From assembly GCF_009906855.1 (NCBI RefSeq), contig NZ_CP047650.1, positions 248,001 to 312,000 on the forward strand: a stretch of DNA of 64,000 nucleotides, written 5' to 3'. The translations under genes and the position numbers were made by a program. Position 1 is the first letter of the stretch. Every line of letters begins with the position of its first letter. The notes beneath the pieces were generated by a model. It was not told the origin of the DNA. It searched no databases and saw nothing but the letters and a program-made list of their open reading frames with translations. The DNA is from Xylophilus rhododendri. Its GTDB lineage: Bacteria > Pseudomonadota > Gammaproteobacteria > Burkholderiales > Burkholderiaceae_C. This document shows, piece by piece, positions 9,399-18,399 of the stretch.

Positions 9399-9423
9399 CT
9401 GTAATGCAGGGATTGCATTACAG
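9399..9423. promoter_or_regulatory. Perfect inverted repeat, candidate operator of the dioxygenase/ABC operon
   Basis: CTGTAATGCA and TGCATTACAG are perfect 10-base arms separated by GGGAT. The repeat ends nine bases before the ATG at 9433, so a bound regulator would block initiation or the ribosome site. No T-run follows, arguing against a terminator. The regulator is not identified. Confidence 0.55.
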
Positions 9424-9432
9424 AGAGCCACC

Positions 9433-10326
9433 ATGTCCGCCGTTCTCGAACCCGTTCCCGCGGCCGTGCGCCAGTCCTTCACCATCCAGCCACTGGCCGG
9501 CGCACTAGGCGCCGAGGTCATCGGACTGGATCTCTCCCGTCCCCTGGGCGCCGAAGACTTCCAGCGCATCCACCGGGCCCACCTCGACCACCATGTGCTG
9601 GTCTTTCGCGACCAGCAGATCACCCCCGCCGAACAGGTGGCCTTCAGCCGCCGCTTCGGCCCGCTGCAGATCCATGTGCTCAAGGATTTCCAGCTGGCGG
9701 GCCATCCCGAGATCCTGGTCGTCTCCAACATCAAGAACGCCGAAGGCAAGCCGATCGGCCTGGGCGACGCCGGCCACTTCTGGCATTCGGACCTGTCGTA
9801 CAAGCAGGTGCCCAGCCTGGGCTCCCTGCTGCATGCGCAGGAGCTGCCCGCCGAGGGCGGCGACACCCTCTTCGCCAACCAGCACACCGCCTGGGACGAG
9901 CTACCCGCCGAGCTGCAGCGCGCCGTGGCCGACCTGGAGGCCGAGCACAGTTACCTCGCCCGCTACGACGAACTGCGCGCCCGCAGCCCCTGGCGGCCCA
10001 AGCTCACCGAGGCGCAGCTGGCCGAGGTGATTCCCGCCGTGCATCCGGTCGTGCGCACCCATCCCGAGAACGGCCGCAAGGCGCTTTTCGTCAGCGAACA
10101 CTTCACCACCCGCATCGTCGGCCTGCCCGAGGACGAGAGCCGCAAGCTGCTCGCCCAACTCTTCGCCCACAGCACGCAGGAGCGCTTTGTGTACCGCCAC
10201 CGGTGGCAGCCGCACGACCTGGTGTTCTGGGACAACCGCTCGGTGCAGCACCTGGCCGCCGGTACGCCCGATGCCCTGCGTCGTCGCCTGAACCGCACCA
10301 CCGTCGAGGGCGACCTGCCCTTCTGA
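9433..10326 (+). CDS. TauD/TfdA-family alpha-ketoglutarate-dependent dioxygenase
   Basis: A 297-residue Fe(II)/2-oxoglutarate dioxygenase. The metal-binding facial triad is visible as His118-x-Asp120 (HFWHSDLSYKQVP) and His273 (WDNRSVQHLAAG), with Arg284-Arg288 (RRRLNRTT) to bind the 2-oxoglutarate carboxylate. The family hydroxylates taurine, alkylsulfonates, phenoxyacetates and similar compounds, usually releasing sulfite or an aldehyde. It is the first gene of a run with ABC transporter genes, nine bases from the next start, which fits uptake and oxygenolytic cleavage of an organosulfonate or related compound. The actual substrate is not determined. The ATG at 9433 gives the standard TauD N-terminus (FTIQPLAGALGAEVIGLDLS). 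Confidence 0.88.
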   Translation: MSAVLEPVPAAVRQSFTIQPLAGALGAEVIGLDLSRPLGAEDFQRIHRAHLDHHVLVFRDQQITPAEQVAFSRRFGPLQIHVLKDFQLAGHPEILVVSNIKNAEGKPIGLGDAGHFWHSDLSYKQVPSLGSLLHAQELPAEGGDTLFANQHTAWDELPAELQRAVADLEAEHSYLARYDELRARSPWRPKLTEAQLAEVIPAVHPVVRTHPENGRKALFVSEHFTTRIVGLPEDESRKLLAQLFAHSTQERFVYRHRWQPHDLVFWDNRSVQHLAAGTPDALRRRLNRTTVEGDLPF

Positions 10327-10334
10327 TCGCCGCG

Positions 10335-11156
10335 ATGACGAACCCTCTCAAGATAGCCGTGCCGCAGGAGACGGCCGCCGCGGCCGCGCAGGCCGGCAGG
10401 CCCCTGCTGCAGGTGCGCCAGGTCAGCATCGACTACCGCCTGTCCGATCGCGCCGTGCGTGCGGTCCACCAGGTGAGCCTCGACGTGCACGAAGGCGACC
10501 GCTTCATCCTGCTGGGCGCCTCGGGCTGCGGCAAATCCTCGCTGCTCAAGGCCATCGGCGGTTTCATCCCCACCAGCGAGGGCAGCATCGAGCTGGCCGG
10601 CCGGCAGGTGCAAAAGGCCGGTCCGGACCGCGCCATGGTGTTCCAGGAATTCGACCAGCTGCCGCCTTGGCTGACGGTGCAGCAGAACGTCGCCTTCCCG
10701 CTGCGCGCCACCGGCGTCAAGCGCCGCGAGGCCGCCGAGCGCGCCTTCACATACATCGAGAAAGTGGGCCTGGCCCGCTTCGCCGATGCCTATCCGCACC
10801 AGCTCTCCGGCGGCATGAAGCAGCGTGTGGCCATCGCCCGCGCCCTGGCCCTGCAGCCGCGTGTGCTGCTGATGGACGAGCCCTTCGCCGCGCTCGACGC
10901 CCTCACCCGCCAGCGCATGCAGCAGGAGCTGCTGGAGCTGTGGGCCGAGTTCCGCTTCACCCTGGTCTTCGTCACCCATGCGATCGACGAGGCCCTGCTG
11001 CTGGGCAGCCGCATCGCCGTGCTCTCGCCGCACCCGGGCCGGCTGCGTGCCGAGATCGACGCCTCGCGCTTCGATGCACAGGACATCGCCAGCCCCGACT
11101 TCCGCGCCGCCACCCAGCGCATCCACTGCCTGCTGTTCGAACAGGCGCACGCATGA
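10335..11156 (+). CDS. ABC transporter ATP-binding protein (SsuB/TauB type)
   Basis: A 273-residue ABC ATPase. Walker A is GASGCGKSS at residues 61-69, the Q-loop lies in MVFQEFDQLPPWLTV, the signature is LSGGMKQRVAIARAL and Walker B is VLLMDEPFAALD, with the H-loop in VFVTHAIDEA. FQEF..LPPWLTVQQNV is typical of the nitrate/sulfonate/taurine group. It would power the permease encoded next, whose ATG overlaps this gene's stop (ATGA at 11153-11156), indicating translational coupling. Confidence 0.9.
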   Translation: MTNPLKIAVPQETAAAAAQAGRPLLQVRQVSIDYRLSDRAVRAVHQVSLDVHEGDRFILLGASGCGKSSLLKAIGGFIPTSEGSIELAGRQVQKAGPDRAMVFQEFDQLPPWLTVQQNVAFPLRATGVKRREAAERAFTYIEKVGLARFADAYPHQLSGGMKQRVAIARALALQPRVLLMDEPFAALDALTRQRMQQELLELWAEFRFTLVFVTHAIDEALLLGSRIAVLSPHPGRLRAEIDASRFDAQDIASPDFRAATQRIHCLLFEQAHA

Positions 11157-12022
11157 GCTCCATCGCAGTCCTGCCCCGCCCCGACGTCGAATACACCCTG
11201 CAGAACGTACCGGCCGAACTGGCCGTGCCGCCGCAGAGCCCGTGGCACCGCCTCTGGAACCACGACGGCCTGCGCCGCACCCTGGTGGTCGCAGCCTTCT
11301 TGCTGCTGTGGGAAATCATCGCCCGCATCCAGAACAACGACCTGATGCTGCCGACCTTCGGCCAGACCGCGCTGGCCCTGGTGGATGGGTTCAGGACCGG
11401 CGAACTGCCCGCCAAGGCGGCCATCTCGCTGTCGCTGCTGCTCAAAGGCTATGCCACCGGCGTGGCCTGCGCCTTCGTGCTGACCAGCCTGGCCGTGGCC
11501 ACCCGCTGGGGCCGCGACCTGCTGTTCACGCTCACGGCCATGCTCAACCCGCTGCCGCCCATCGCCCTGCTGCCGCTGGCCCTGCTGTGGTTCGGCCTGG
11601 GCCAGGGCAGCATGGTCTTCGTGCTGGTGCATTCGGTGCTGTGGCCGCTGGCCCTGGCCACGCTGACGGGCTTCCAGTCGGTGCCGGCCACCCTGCGCAT
11701 GGCGGGGCGCAACTACGGCCTCACCGGCACGCGTTATGTGCTGCATCTGCTGATCCCGGCGGCCCTGCCCTCCATCCTGTCGGGCCTGAAGATCGGCTGG
11801 GCCTTCGCCTGGCGCACCCTGATCGCGGCCGAGCTGGTGTTCGGCGCCTCCTCGGGCAAGGGCGGGCTGGGCTGGTACATCTTCCAGAACCGCAACGAGC
11901 TCTACACCGACAAGGTGTTTGCCGGCCTGGCCGTCGTGATCGCCATCGGCCTGGCGGTCGACCTGCTGGTCTTCGGCACCCTGGAAAAACTCACGGTACG
12001 CCGCTGGGGCACCCAGCACTGA
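11153..12022 (+). CDS. ABC transporter permease (SsuC/TauC type)
   Basis: A 289-residue inner-membrane protein with about six hydrophobic segments from residue 43 onward and a ~40-residue cytoplasmic N-terminus. The coupling-helix region near LRMAGRNYGLTGTRYVLHLLIPAALPSILSGLKIGWAFAWRTLIAAEL carries the BPD transporter inner-membrane (EAA-like) motif. It overlaps the ATPase gene by four bases and precedes the binding-protein gene by 31 bases. Together they form a complete importer of the nitrate/sulfonate/taurine class. Confidence 0.9.
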   Translation: MSSIAVLPRPDVEYTLQNVPAELAVPPQSPWHRLWNHDGLRRTLVVAAFLLLWEIIARIQNNDLMLPTFGQTALALVDGFRTGELPAKAAISLSLLLKGYATGVACAFVLTSLAVATRWGRDLLFTLTAMLNPLPPIALLPLALLWFGLGQGSMVFVLVHSVLWPLALATLTGFQSVPATLRMAGRNYGLTGTRYVLHLLIPAALPSILSGLKIGWAFAWRTLIAAELVFGASSGKGGLGWYIFQNRNELYTDKVFAGLAVVIAIGLAVDLLVFGTLEKLTVRRWGTQH

Positions 12023-12053
12023 CGCCTCTCCCTTTCCCACTCGCATCGCTTCC

Positions 12054-13055
12054 ATGACATCGCGCATCGTCTCCCTCATCGCCGCCGCGGCCCTCGCGGG
12101 CGGCGCGCTTTCCGCTCATGCAGAAGGCAGGATCAGCATCGCCCAGCAGTTCGGCATCGGCTACCTGCTGCTCGACGTGGTGCAGGACCAGAAACTCATC
12201 GAGAAACACGGCAAGGCGCTTGGCTTGGACATCAAGGTCGACTGGAACCAGATCTCCGGCGCCACCGCCATGAACGAGGCCCTGCTGGCCAACTCGCTCG
12301 ACGTGGTCTCGGCCGGCGTGCCGCCCATGCTCACCCTGTGGGACCGCACCAAGGGCCGGCAGAACGTGAAGGCCATCGCCGCGCTGGGCTCGCTGCCCAA
12401 CTACCTGATCACCAAAAACCCCAAGGTGCACAGCATCAAGGACCTGAGCGACAAGGACCGCATCGCCGTGCCGGCCGCCGGCACTGGCTTCCAGTCGCGC
12501 ACCCTGCAAATCGAGACCGCCAAGGTCTTCGGCAAGGACGACTTCAAGCGCTTCGACAACATCTCGGTGAGCCTGCCGCATCCGGACGCGACGGCGGCGC
12601 TGATCTCGGGCGGCTCGGAGATCGACACGCACTTCTCCAGCGCACCCTTCTACTACCAGGCGATCGACGCCAACAAGGCGGTGCACAAGATCCTGAGCAG
12701 CTACGACACGCTGGGCGGCCCGGCCACCTTCAACGTGCTCTACACCACGCAGAAGTTCCACGACGAGAACCCCAAGACCTACAAGGCCTTCTACGCCGCG
12801 CTGCTCGAAGCCGCCGACTTCATCAAAAAGGACAAGCCGCGCGCAGCCGACATCTTCATCAAGGTGCAGAAGTCCAAGCTGGCGCCGGACTTCGTGCGGC
12901 GCATCGTCGAAGACCCGGAGAACGATTTCACCGCCTCGCCCTTTCGCACCTTCGTCTATGCCGACGAGCTGTTCAAGCTGGGCGTGCTGAAGAACAAGGC
13001 CAATTCCTGGAAGGACTACTTCTTCGAAGAGGCCTACGCGCAGCCGGGCAGCTGA
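12054..13055 (+). CDS. ABC transporter periplasmic substrate-binding protein (SsuA/NMT1-like)
   Basis: A 333-residue binding protein with signal peptide MTSRIVSLIAAAALAGGALSAHAEG, cleaved near residue 23. The mature protein has the NMT1/THI5-like features of sulfonate and taurine receptors: IAQQFGIGYLLLDV, NEALLANSLDVVSAGVPPML and VPAAGTGFQSRTLQ. It is the last gene of the dioxygenase-ATPase-permease-receptor operon and is followed by a strong terminator. Ligand specificity is not readable; an organosulfonate is the simplest guess given the dioxygenase. Confidence 0.88.
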   Translation: MTSRIVSLIAAAALAGGALSAHAEGRISIAQQFGIGYLLLDVVQDQKLIEKHGKALGLDIKVDWNQISGATAMNEALLANSLDVVSAGVPPMLTLWDRTKGRQNVKAIAALGSLPNYLITKNPKVHSIKDLSDKDRIAVPAAGTGFQSRTLQIETAKVFGKDDFKRFDNISVSLPHPDATAALISGGSEIDTHFSSAPFYYQAIDANKAVHKILSSYDTLGGPATFNVLYTTQKFHDENPKTYKAFYAALLEAADFIKKDKPRAADIFIKVQKSKLAPDFVRRIVEDPENDFTASPFRTFVYADELFKLGVLKNKANSWKDYFFEEAYAQPGS

Positions 13056-13078
13056 GCCCCCCGCTCCCCGCGAACCCG

Positions 13079-13118
13079 CGGCCGGAATGCCTTCAAGCAT
13101 TCCGGCCGTCGTGCTTTT
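13079..13118 (+). terminator. Intrinsic terminator of the dioxygenase/ABC operon
   Basis: A perfect 12-base stem, CGGCCGGAATGC (13079-13090) with GCATTCCGGCCG (13097-13108), closes a six-base loop and is followed by TCGTGCTTTT. It sits 23 bases after the receptor stop codon. Confidence 0.8.
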
Positions 13119-13126
13119 GGCGGGAC

Positions 13127-13162
13127 AAAAAAAGAGCCGGTCCCCCGTGAGGAGAACCGGCT
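13127..13162 (-). terminator. Intrinsic terminator for the minus-strand Bug receptor gene
   Basis: Read on the minus strand, AGCCGGT (13162-13156) pairs with ACCGGCT (13141-13135), followed by C and a run of seven T. It ends transcripts coming from the Bug receptor gene to the right, and lies tail-to-tail with the plus-strand terminator at 13079. Confidence 0.75.
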
Positions 13163-13331
13163 GAACCACATGAAGGAGACAGTTCCGATGCTAGGTGCAT
13201 CGGGCCCATCGGCCTTGCGCTCATCGCGCATGCCGATATGACCAAAGCATCGCAGCCGTCCGTCGCCTCAGTTGCCGGATGGAAGGACCGCCGGTCCGCG
13301 CGGCCACTTTTTCATAGGCAGCTTGCCGCGC

Positions 13332-14324
13332 TCAGTCGGCGTGGATGCCGGCCGTCCGGGCAATCTGGGCATAACGCGAGAACTCGCCCGCGACCTGCTC
13401 GCGAAAGCGTGCCTGCGTGTAGCCGGTGGCCTCGATGCCCTGGGCCGCCAGCTCGCCGCGCAGGGCGGGCGACTGCACCAGCCGCCCCGCATCGGCCGCG
13501 ATCGCATCGAGCACCGGCTGCGGCGTGCGCGCCGGCGCGAACAGGCCGAACCAGGTGCCGGCACGGTAGCCGCCATAGGTCTCGGCGACGGTGGGCAGGT
13601 CCGGCAGCAGCGCATGGCGGTGCTCGCCGCTGGCCCCCAGCGCCACCAGCCGCCCGCTGCGGATATGCGGCAGCGCCGGGCCGACGGCGATGAACATCAC
13701 ATCGACCTGGCCGCCGATCACGTCCTGCATGCCCAGCGGCCCGCCGCGGTAGGGGATATGGGTGAGGAAGATGCCGGCGCGCTGCTTGAAGGTCTCCATG
13801 GCCAGCTGCTGCGGGCTGCCGTTGCCGGCCGAGGCGTAGTTGTAGCGGCCCGGGTGGCTGCGGGCGGCGGCGACGAAATCCGCCAGGCTGCGAAAGCCGG
13901 TCCGGGGATTGGCGACCAGCACGAAATCGACCTGGCCCAGGCCGACCACCGGCACCAGGTCACGCTGGGCGTCGTAGGGCAATGCGGCCTGGATATTGGG
14001 CAGGATGGTGATCGGCCCGTCGGCCCCCACAAGCAGGCTGTAGCCATCGGCCGGCGAGCGGGCCAGGGCCTCGGCGGCGACGATGCCGCCGGCGCCGGCC
14101 TTGTTGTCCACCACCACCGGCTGTTTCCACTGCTCGGCGAGGCGCTGGCCCAGGCTGCGGGCCAGCACATCGGGCGCGCTGCCGGGAGTGTTGGCGACGG
14201 TGATGTGCACGGCCTTGGCCGGCCAGGACTGGGCTTGCGAGAGGGCCGGTGCGCCCAGGCAGGCTGCGAGGGTCAGGGCGATCGAGAGGCGGATGCGGTG
14301 ACGGGCGGGAGTCGAGGCGTTCAA
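13332..14324 (-). CDS. Bug-family tripartite tricarboxylate transporter receptor
   Basis: A second Bug receptor, about 330 residues. Hallmarks are WPAKAVHITVANTPGSAPDVLAR, QPVVVDNKAGAGGIVAAEALAR, PADGYSLLVG and YNYASAGNGSPQQLAMETF. The signal peptide is RIRLSIALTLAACLGAPALSQAQS. No ATG lies sensibly placed: the first in frame (14390) would add a long polar n-region, so a TTG at 14324 is taken as start; this is uncertain. It is an orphan receptor with its own terminator downstream. It differs clearly from the receptor at 108, so it is not a recent copy. Ligand unknown. Confidence 0.82.
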   Translation of the reverse strand: MNASTPARHRIRLSIALTLAACLGAPALSQAQSWPAKAVHITVANTPGSAPDVLARSLGQRLAEQWKQPVVVDNKAGAGGIVAAEALARSPADGYSLLVGADGPITILPNIQAALPYDAQRDLVPVVGLGQVDFVLVANPRTGFRSLADFVAAARSHPGRYNYASAGNGSPQQLAMETFKQRAGIFLTHIPYRGGPLGMQDVIGGQVDVMFIAVGPALPHIRSGRLVALGASGEHRHALLPDLPTVAETYGGYRAGTWFGLFAPARTPQPVLDAIAADAGRLVQSPALRGELAAQGIEATGYTQARFREQVAGEFSRYAQIARTAGIHAD

Positions 14325-14444
14325 GGCGATGCGGGAAGAGTCGGCCGATGGCGGACCGGCGAGTCTCCCGTCACACCACCCCGCACCCAAGGACTCTTTT
14401 CTTGTATCGATATGCCCCTGGATCCCGCTCGCCCCCCTGAAATC

Positions 14445-14735
14445 TCAGGCAGCGGCCGCGGCAGGCACCGCGGGCGAGAGCCGCGTGGCGTAAGCCAGCA
14501 CCGCCAGCAGGCAGCAGGCGCCGACGACGGCGGCCACGAAGGCGCCGATCTCCTCGCGGCCCCACAGCTGCATCGCCTGGCCGCCGAAGCTGGCGGCCAG
14601 CGCACCGACCACACCCACGCCGCACAGCGCCAGCAGGCCCTTCATGCCCGTGAGCCGGCGCAGCGGCACGAAGCCGTTCATCAGGATCCCCGCGATCACG
14701 CCGGCAAAAATCGTCCAGAACAAACCGATGGTCAT
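14445..14735 (-). CDS. Small membrane protein, YeaQ/GlsB-like
   Basis: A 96-residue protein with three hydrophobic segments separated by short loops: TIGLFWTIFAGVIAGIL, LLALCGVGVVGALAASFGG and IGAFVAAVVGACCLLAVLAYA. The size and Gly-rich helices resemble the YeaQ/YmgE transglycosylase-associated (GlsB) family of inner-membrane proteins, but the match is loose. The ATG at 14735 starts directly at the first helix. It ends in an Ala-rich tail. No function is assigned. Confidence 0.6.
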   Translation of the reverse strand: MTIGLFWTIFAGVIAGILMNGFVPLRRLTGMKGLLALCGVGVVGALAASFGGQAMQLWGREEIGAFVAAVVGACCLLAVLAYATRLSPAVPAAAAA

Positions 14736-14956
14736 CTCATTCACCTCAAAAGCCGTACGCGGGCAGCGCCACGGCGAAAAGCCACCGGGGAGATGGCGAG
14801 AGTGGACCTGTTCGGCCACATAGATATAGAGGTTTACGCCCTCCTGCCATCGACCCTGTCGTCCCTATCGAGCCCATAAATTCTTTTGGCATGGCGATCA
14901 GCATCCAGTAAGGCGCCGCGGAACGTAATCGTTCGACAACTCACTGGACGTTTCTC

Positions 14957-16660
14957 ATGCACCACAAGAACTTTCGACTCGGGACCAAGCTCTCCCTCGC
15001 CTTCGGTTTCATCACCCTGCTGACCGTTCTGCTGAGCGGCATCGCCTGGGCGCAACTGCGCTCGCTGCACGATGCCTCAGAGGCCATCGCCACCAACTGG
15101 CTGCCCAGCGTGCAGGCCATCGGCGACATGCGGGTGGCGGCCAACCGGGCGCGGCGCACCGAGAGCGAGGTCTTCCTGCCCGCCACGGCCGAGGTCGGCG
15201 AGCGTTTCCGGGCGGAGCTGGCCAGCCGGATGGAGGCTTTCGCCCAAAGCGAAAAGGTCTACGTCCCGATGATCACGCCCGGCGAGGAGGCCCGGCTCTA
15301 CGCCGCCTTCAAGGACAAGCAGGACCGCTACGTCCAGACCCAGAAAAAACTGCTGGCCATGCCCGCCACCGACCGCGATGCGATGGCGGCCGCCTTCCTC
15401 GGCGAATCGGAGAAATCCTTCGACGACATGACCGCCACGCTGGGCGAGCTGGCCGTGCTCAACCGCAAGGGCGCGGACGCCGCCGAGCAAGACGGCCTGG
15501 CCGCGTTCTCCAGCGCGCAGATCACGCTGGCCATCTTCTCGCTGGCCATCGTGCTGATCGCCGCCGCGCTGTCGGTGGTGATCACCCGCCTGATCACCCA
15601 TCCGATGAAACGCGCCGTGGCGGTGGCCCAGGCCGTGTCGCAAGGCGACCTGACGCTGACGGTGGACACCAGCGGCAAGGACGAAACCGCCCAGCTGATG
15701 GTGGCGCTGATGGAGATGCGCCACTCGCTGCAGCTGGTGGTGGCCACGGTGCGCAGCAATTCCGAATCGGTGGCCTCGGCCAGCCTGCAGATCGCGCAGG
15801 GCAACAGCGACCTCTCGGGCCGCACCGAGCAGCAGGCCTCGGCTTTGGAAGAAACCGCTGCGTCGATGGAGGAACTCAGCTCCACCGTGCGCAACAACGC
15901 CGACAGCGCCCAGAAGGCCAGCGAACTGGCCACCGGCACCTCGCGCGAGGCGCGGCACAGCGGCGAATCGGTGGAAGCCCTGGTCAAGACCATGAAGACC
16001 ATCGACGACGCCTCGCGCCACATCGCCGAGATCATCGGTGTGATCGACGGCATCGCCTTCCAGACCAACATCCTGGCGCTCAACGCCGCGGTGGAAGCCG
16101 CCCGTGCAGGCGAGCAGGGCCGGGGCTTCGCCGTGGTGGCCACCGAAGTGCGCAGCCTGGCCAAGCGCAGCGCCGACGCCGCCAAGCAGATCAAGGACCT
16201 GATCCAGACCAGCGAAGGCCGGGTCAAGGAAGGCTCGGATCAGGCCGCCAAGGTGGGCACGGCCATGAGCAACGTCGTCACCGCCATCGAGCGTGTGGCC
16301 ACCCTGGTGGAAGAAATCAGCACGGCCACCCGCGAACAGAGCGCCGGCATCGCCCAGGTCGGCGAAGCCATCAGCCAGATGGACCAGACGACCCAGCAGA
16401 ACGCGGCATTGGTGGAGGAAAGCGCGGCGGCCGCGGCCAGCCTCAAGCAGCAGGCCGAACAGCTGGTCGGCTCGGTGGCGGTGTTCAAGCTCGACGGCGG
16501 CACGGCGGCCCCGCGCCACGCCAGCCCTCAGCCGCAGGTGGCAGCACCCGGCACCTCCAGCCCTGCCCGGGCGCCGGTTCAGGCGGCCCGGAAATCGCTT
16601 GCCGCGCCCCAGCCCAAGGCGCGCGAGCTGGCGACCGCGGACGACTGGTCCAGCTTCTGA
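14957..16660 (+). CDS. Methyl-accepting chemotaxis protein (4HB-HAMP-MA)
   Basis: A 567-residue transmembrane chemoreceptor. TM1 is near residues 11-32 ([21 protein letters not shown]), then a ~160-residue periplasmic four-helix-bundle sensor, TM2 near 190-213, a HAMP linker ([21 protein letters not shown]), and the cytoplasmic signalling domain with the conserved hairpin tip [20 protein letters not shown]. Glutamine/glutamate pairs in [18 protein letters not shown] mark methylation helices. After a Pro/Ala-rich linker it ends DDWSSF, resembling the xWxxF CheR-tethering pentapeptide of high-abundance receptors. Ligand unknown. No other chemotaxis genes are in the window. Confidence 0.93.
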   Translation: MHHKNFRLGTKLSLAFGFITLLTVLLSGIAWAQLRSLHDASEAIATNWLPSVQAIGDMRVAANRARRTESEVFLPATAEVGERFRAELASRMEAFAQSEKVYVPMITPGEEARLYAAFKDKQDRYVQTQKKLLAMPATDRDAMAAAFLGESEKSFDDMTATLGELAVLNRKGADAAEQDGLAAFSSAQITLAIFSLAIVLIAAALSVVITRLITHPMKRAVAVAQAVSQGDLTLTVDTSGKDETAQLMVALMEMRHSLQLVVATVRSNSESVASASLQIAQGNSDLSGRTEQQASALEETAASMEELSSTVRNNADSAQKASELATGTSREARHSGESVEALVKTMKTIDDASRHIAEIIGVIDGIAFQTNILALNAAVEAARAGEQGRGFAVVATEVRSLAKRSADAAKQIKDLIQTSEGRVKEGSDQAAKVGTAMSNVVTAIERVATLVEEISTATREQSAGIAQVGEAISQMDQTTQQNAALVEESAAAAASLKQQAEQLVGSVAVFKLDGGTAAPRHASPQPQVAAPGTSSPARAPVQAARKSLAAPQPKARELATADDWSSF

Positions 16661-16661
16661 T

Positions 16662-17117
16662 TCAGGCGGTGACCACGCCGCCGACCTGCTGGTACATCGC
16701 CAGCAGGTCGTCGAGCGAGTGTTCATGCTGGCCGCCGCCGGCCCCGGGCAGGCTGGGCCAGATGAAGGACATGGCCTCGGCGGCGGCCACGAAGTCGCCC
16801 GCCTGGATCAAGGGCAAGGCCTTCTGCTCGCGGATCTGCTGCACCGCGATCCGGTCCTGCGCCGCCGGCGAGAAGTTCTGCAGCTTCAGCAGCCGGCGAT
16901 AGACGTCGTAATAGCGCTCCAGCAGCTGGTAGCGGCCGGCGGCGCTGCTCTTGACGCCCAGAGTGGGCAGGAAGATCAGCTGGCGCGGGTGATCGTCGTA
17001 GTCCGAGAAATTGCCGCCGCCCGCCAGCACGTCATAGCCGCGATCCCGGCTGGGCTGGCCGGGGGTGTCGGTGCCCTCGCTCCAGGCGATCGTGTCCAGG
17101 AACGCGCAAACGTTCAT
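16662..17117 (-). CDS. Lambda R-like endolysin/lysozyme (GH104-like)
   Basis: A 151-residue protein close in size and pattern to lambda R lytic transglycosylase: AFLDTIAWSEGTD places a catalytic Glu near residue 14, followed by GYDVLAGGGNFSDYDDHPR, SSAAGRYQLLERYYDVY and AQDRIAVQQI. These enzymes cleave peptidoglycan glycan strands. No signal peptide is seen and no holin or spanin lies nearby, so it is either a domesticated phage gene or exported by other means. An upstream ATG at 17255 is in frame, but the conserved domain starts at MNVCAF. It converges with the chemoreceptor gene, with one base between stops. Confidence 0.78.
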   Translation of the reverse strand: MNVCAFLDTIAWSEGTDTPGQPSRDRGYDVLAGGGNFSDYDDHPRQLIFLPTLGVKSSAAGRYQLLERYYDVYRRLLKLQNFSPAAQDRIAVQQIREQKALPLIQAGDFVAAAEAMSFIWPSLPGAGGGQHEHSLDDLLAMYQQVGGVVTA

Positions 17118-17303
17118 GCCGCCCGCCTCTTCCGGCGAAATCCTGCATCTTTTCATGCCTCTTACTCCCATTCTCCCGGGCTCGGCCCGGGTCTTGCGCG
17201 GCCAGCTTCGCAGCTGGCGGCGATCTCGTGGACATTCGAAGACATTGACAGGCACAAGCCCCGGGCCCCGCCGCGGCCCTGCGGCCGCGTCGATGCGGGC
17301 CGG

Positions 17304-17731
17304 CTACTTCTGCCTGAGGAAGACCTGCTTGGTCAGCCAATTCGCATCGGACTGCCTGAAGCGCCATGCCTCGGGGTTCTCGGGCGACTGCTCCAGCACA
17401 TGGTCCTGGCCATCCAGGGGGCGAAGCGGGCGCAGGTCGGCACTCGCGATGCGGTGACAGAAATCACGAAAGAGCGGCCCTTGAGCTTGCGGGCCTTGCC
17501 GTTCGTGAAGAATTCGAAGGGCTCACCGCTGCTGAGCAAGCACTTGCCGTAGTACTGCATCTTGTAATCGGTGTCCTTGATCTTCTCGATGACGAACTCC
17601 GCATCCTTGGCCACATAGCGGCCGGTGATGTCCGGCTCGGCGGCCCAGGCGCCGGAAAGGGCCGATGCGAGCGCGAAGCCCAGCGCCAGCGTCAACAGTC
17701 TGGCGGAGGGCAAGAGCTTGGAGAAAATCAT
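17304..17731 (-). pseudogene. Secreted small protein gene with a probable frameshift
   Basis: The first part reads as a real exported protein: MIFSKLLPSARLLTLALGF, a hydrophobic stretch, cleavage after GAWA, then DITGRYVAKDAEFVIEKIKDTDY. The same frame then runs into Arg/Ser/Pro text typical of the wrong frame and stops at 17333. A second frame on the same strand, from about 17485 to a TAG at 17304-17306, reads well instead (LEQSPENPEAWRF, then SDANWLTKQVFLRQK). The two halves join if one frameshift lies near 17470-17490. Either the gene is inactivated or the assembly has an indel here. The family is not identified. Confidence 0.5.
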
Positions 17732-17839
17732 CTTCGAAGGCGGCGTCGGCATGGCTTTTCGGTGCGAATCATGGCGAGTTTACGTTCCACCAGGATTGTT
17801 GCGAAAAGTTGCTGACACATAGGCGGCGAAAACACCTGC

Positions 17840-18211
17840 TCATGGGCTGTTCGAAAGTGCTCGCCTGGCCGCCTGCTCCTTGAGCATGTCTTCGGCGATC
17901 ACGGCCTGGGTGCGGCGCCAGTTGTTCTGGGCCTGCCTCGACGGCACGATAGGCGCGTTGGCGGGAGCGGCAGCTGGCGTGCCAGCCGCGCCGCCAAAGC
18001 CGCAGGAGCGGTAAGCCCCGAGGCCAAAACACTCGGTTTGCCCGGCACTGGCGGCCTGCTCCAGCGACTGCTGATTCGCCTTGTCCCTCGCAGCCTTGAG
18101 CACCTTGGCCGAACGGGCTGCCTTAAGCGCCTGTTCATCGTTGACCTGGTCGGCGAAGGCAGGGGCCGCACCCGCCAGAAGCACGCAAATTGAGAGGAGG
18201 AATGGGCGCAT
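17840..18211 (-). CDS. Periplasmic hypothetical protein
   Basis: A 123-residue protein with signal peptide MRPFLLSICVLLAGAAPAFADQ. The mature part is helical and charged (EQALKAARSAKVLKAARDKA), then has a Cys-containing segment TECFGLGAYRSCGFGGAAG and a helical C-terminus. Two cysteines could form a disulfide. I do not recognise the family. The ATG at 18211 begins the signal peptide; the longer frame to 18361 is unlikely. Confidence 0.6.
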   Translation of the reverse strand: MRPFLLSICVLLAGAAPAFADQVNDEQALKAARSAKVLKAARDKANQQSLEQAASAGQTECFGLGAYRSCGFGGAAGTPAAAPANAPIVPSRQAQNNWRRTQAVIAEDMLKEQAARRALSNSP

Positions 18212-18399
18212 GAGGTCTGCCTGGTCGCTGGTGGGTTGAACGGGTCGGCGCCTATTGTGCTCTGCACCGAGCGTTCGCGACCACACATGTTCTCGCCGGG
18301 GCGTAGACGCGGCTGCAGGCCGCTTAGCCCCATCAGTCCATTGATACTTTTTCGCTTCCACCTATTCTCCTGATTTATCTTTAATCACTGGAGTAACGG

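Noticed and set aside
13188..13241. Seventeen-codon frame with an AAGGAG site between the two terminators
   Set aside because: The peptide has no helix or conserved feature and lies in a probable untranscribed gap; chance is the best explanation.
14870..14900. Sigma-28-like promoter before the chemoreceptor (TAAA ... GCGATCAG)
   Set aside because: The spacing is two bases too short and the -10 match is poor, so I do not list it.
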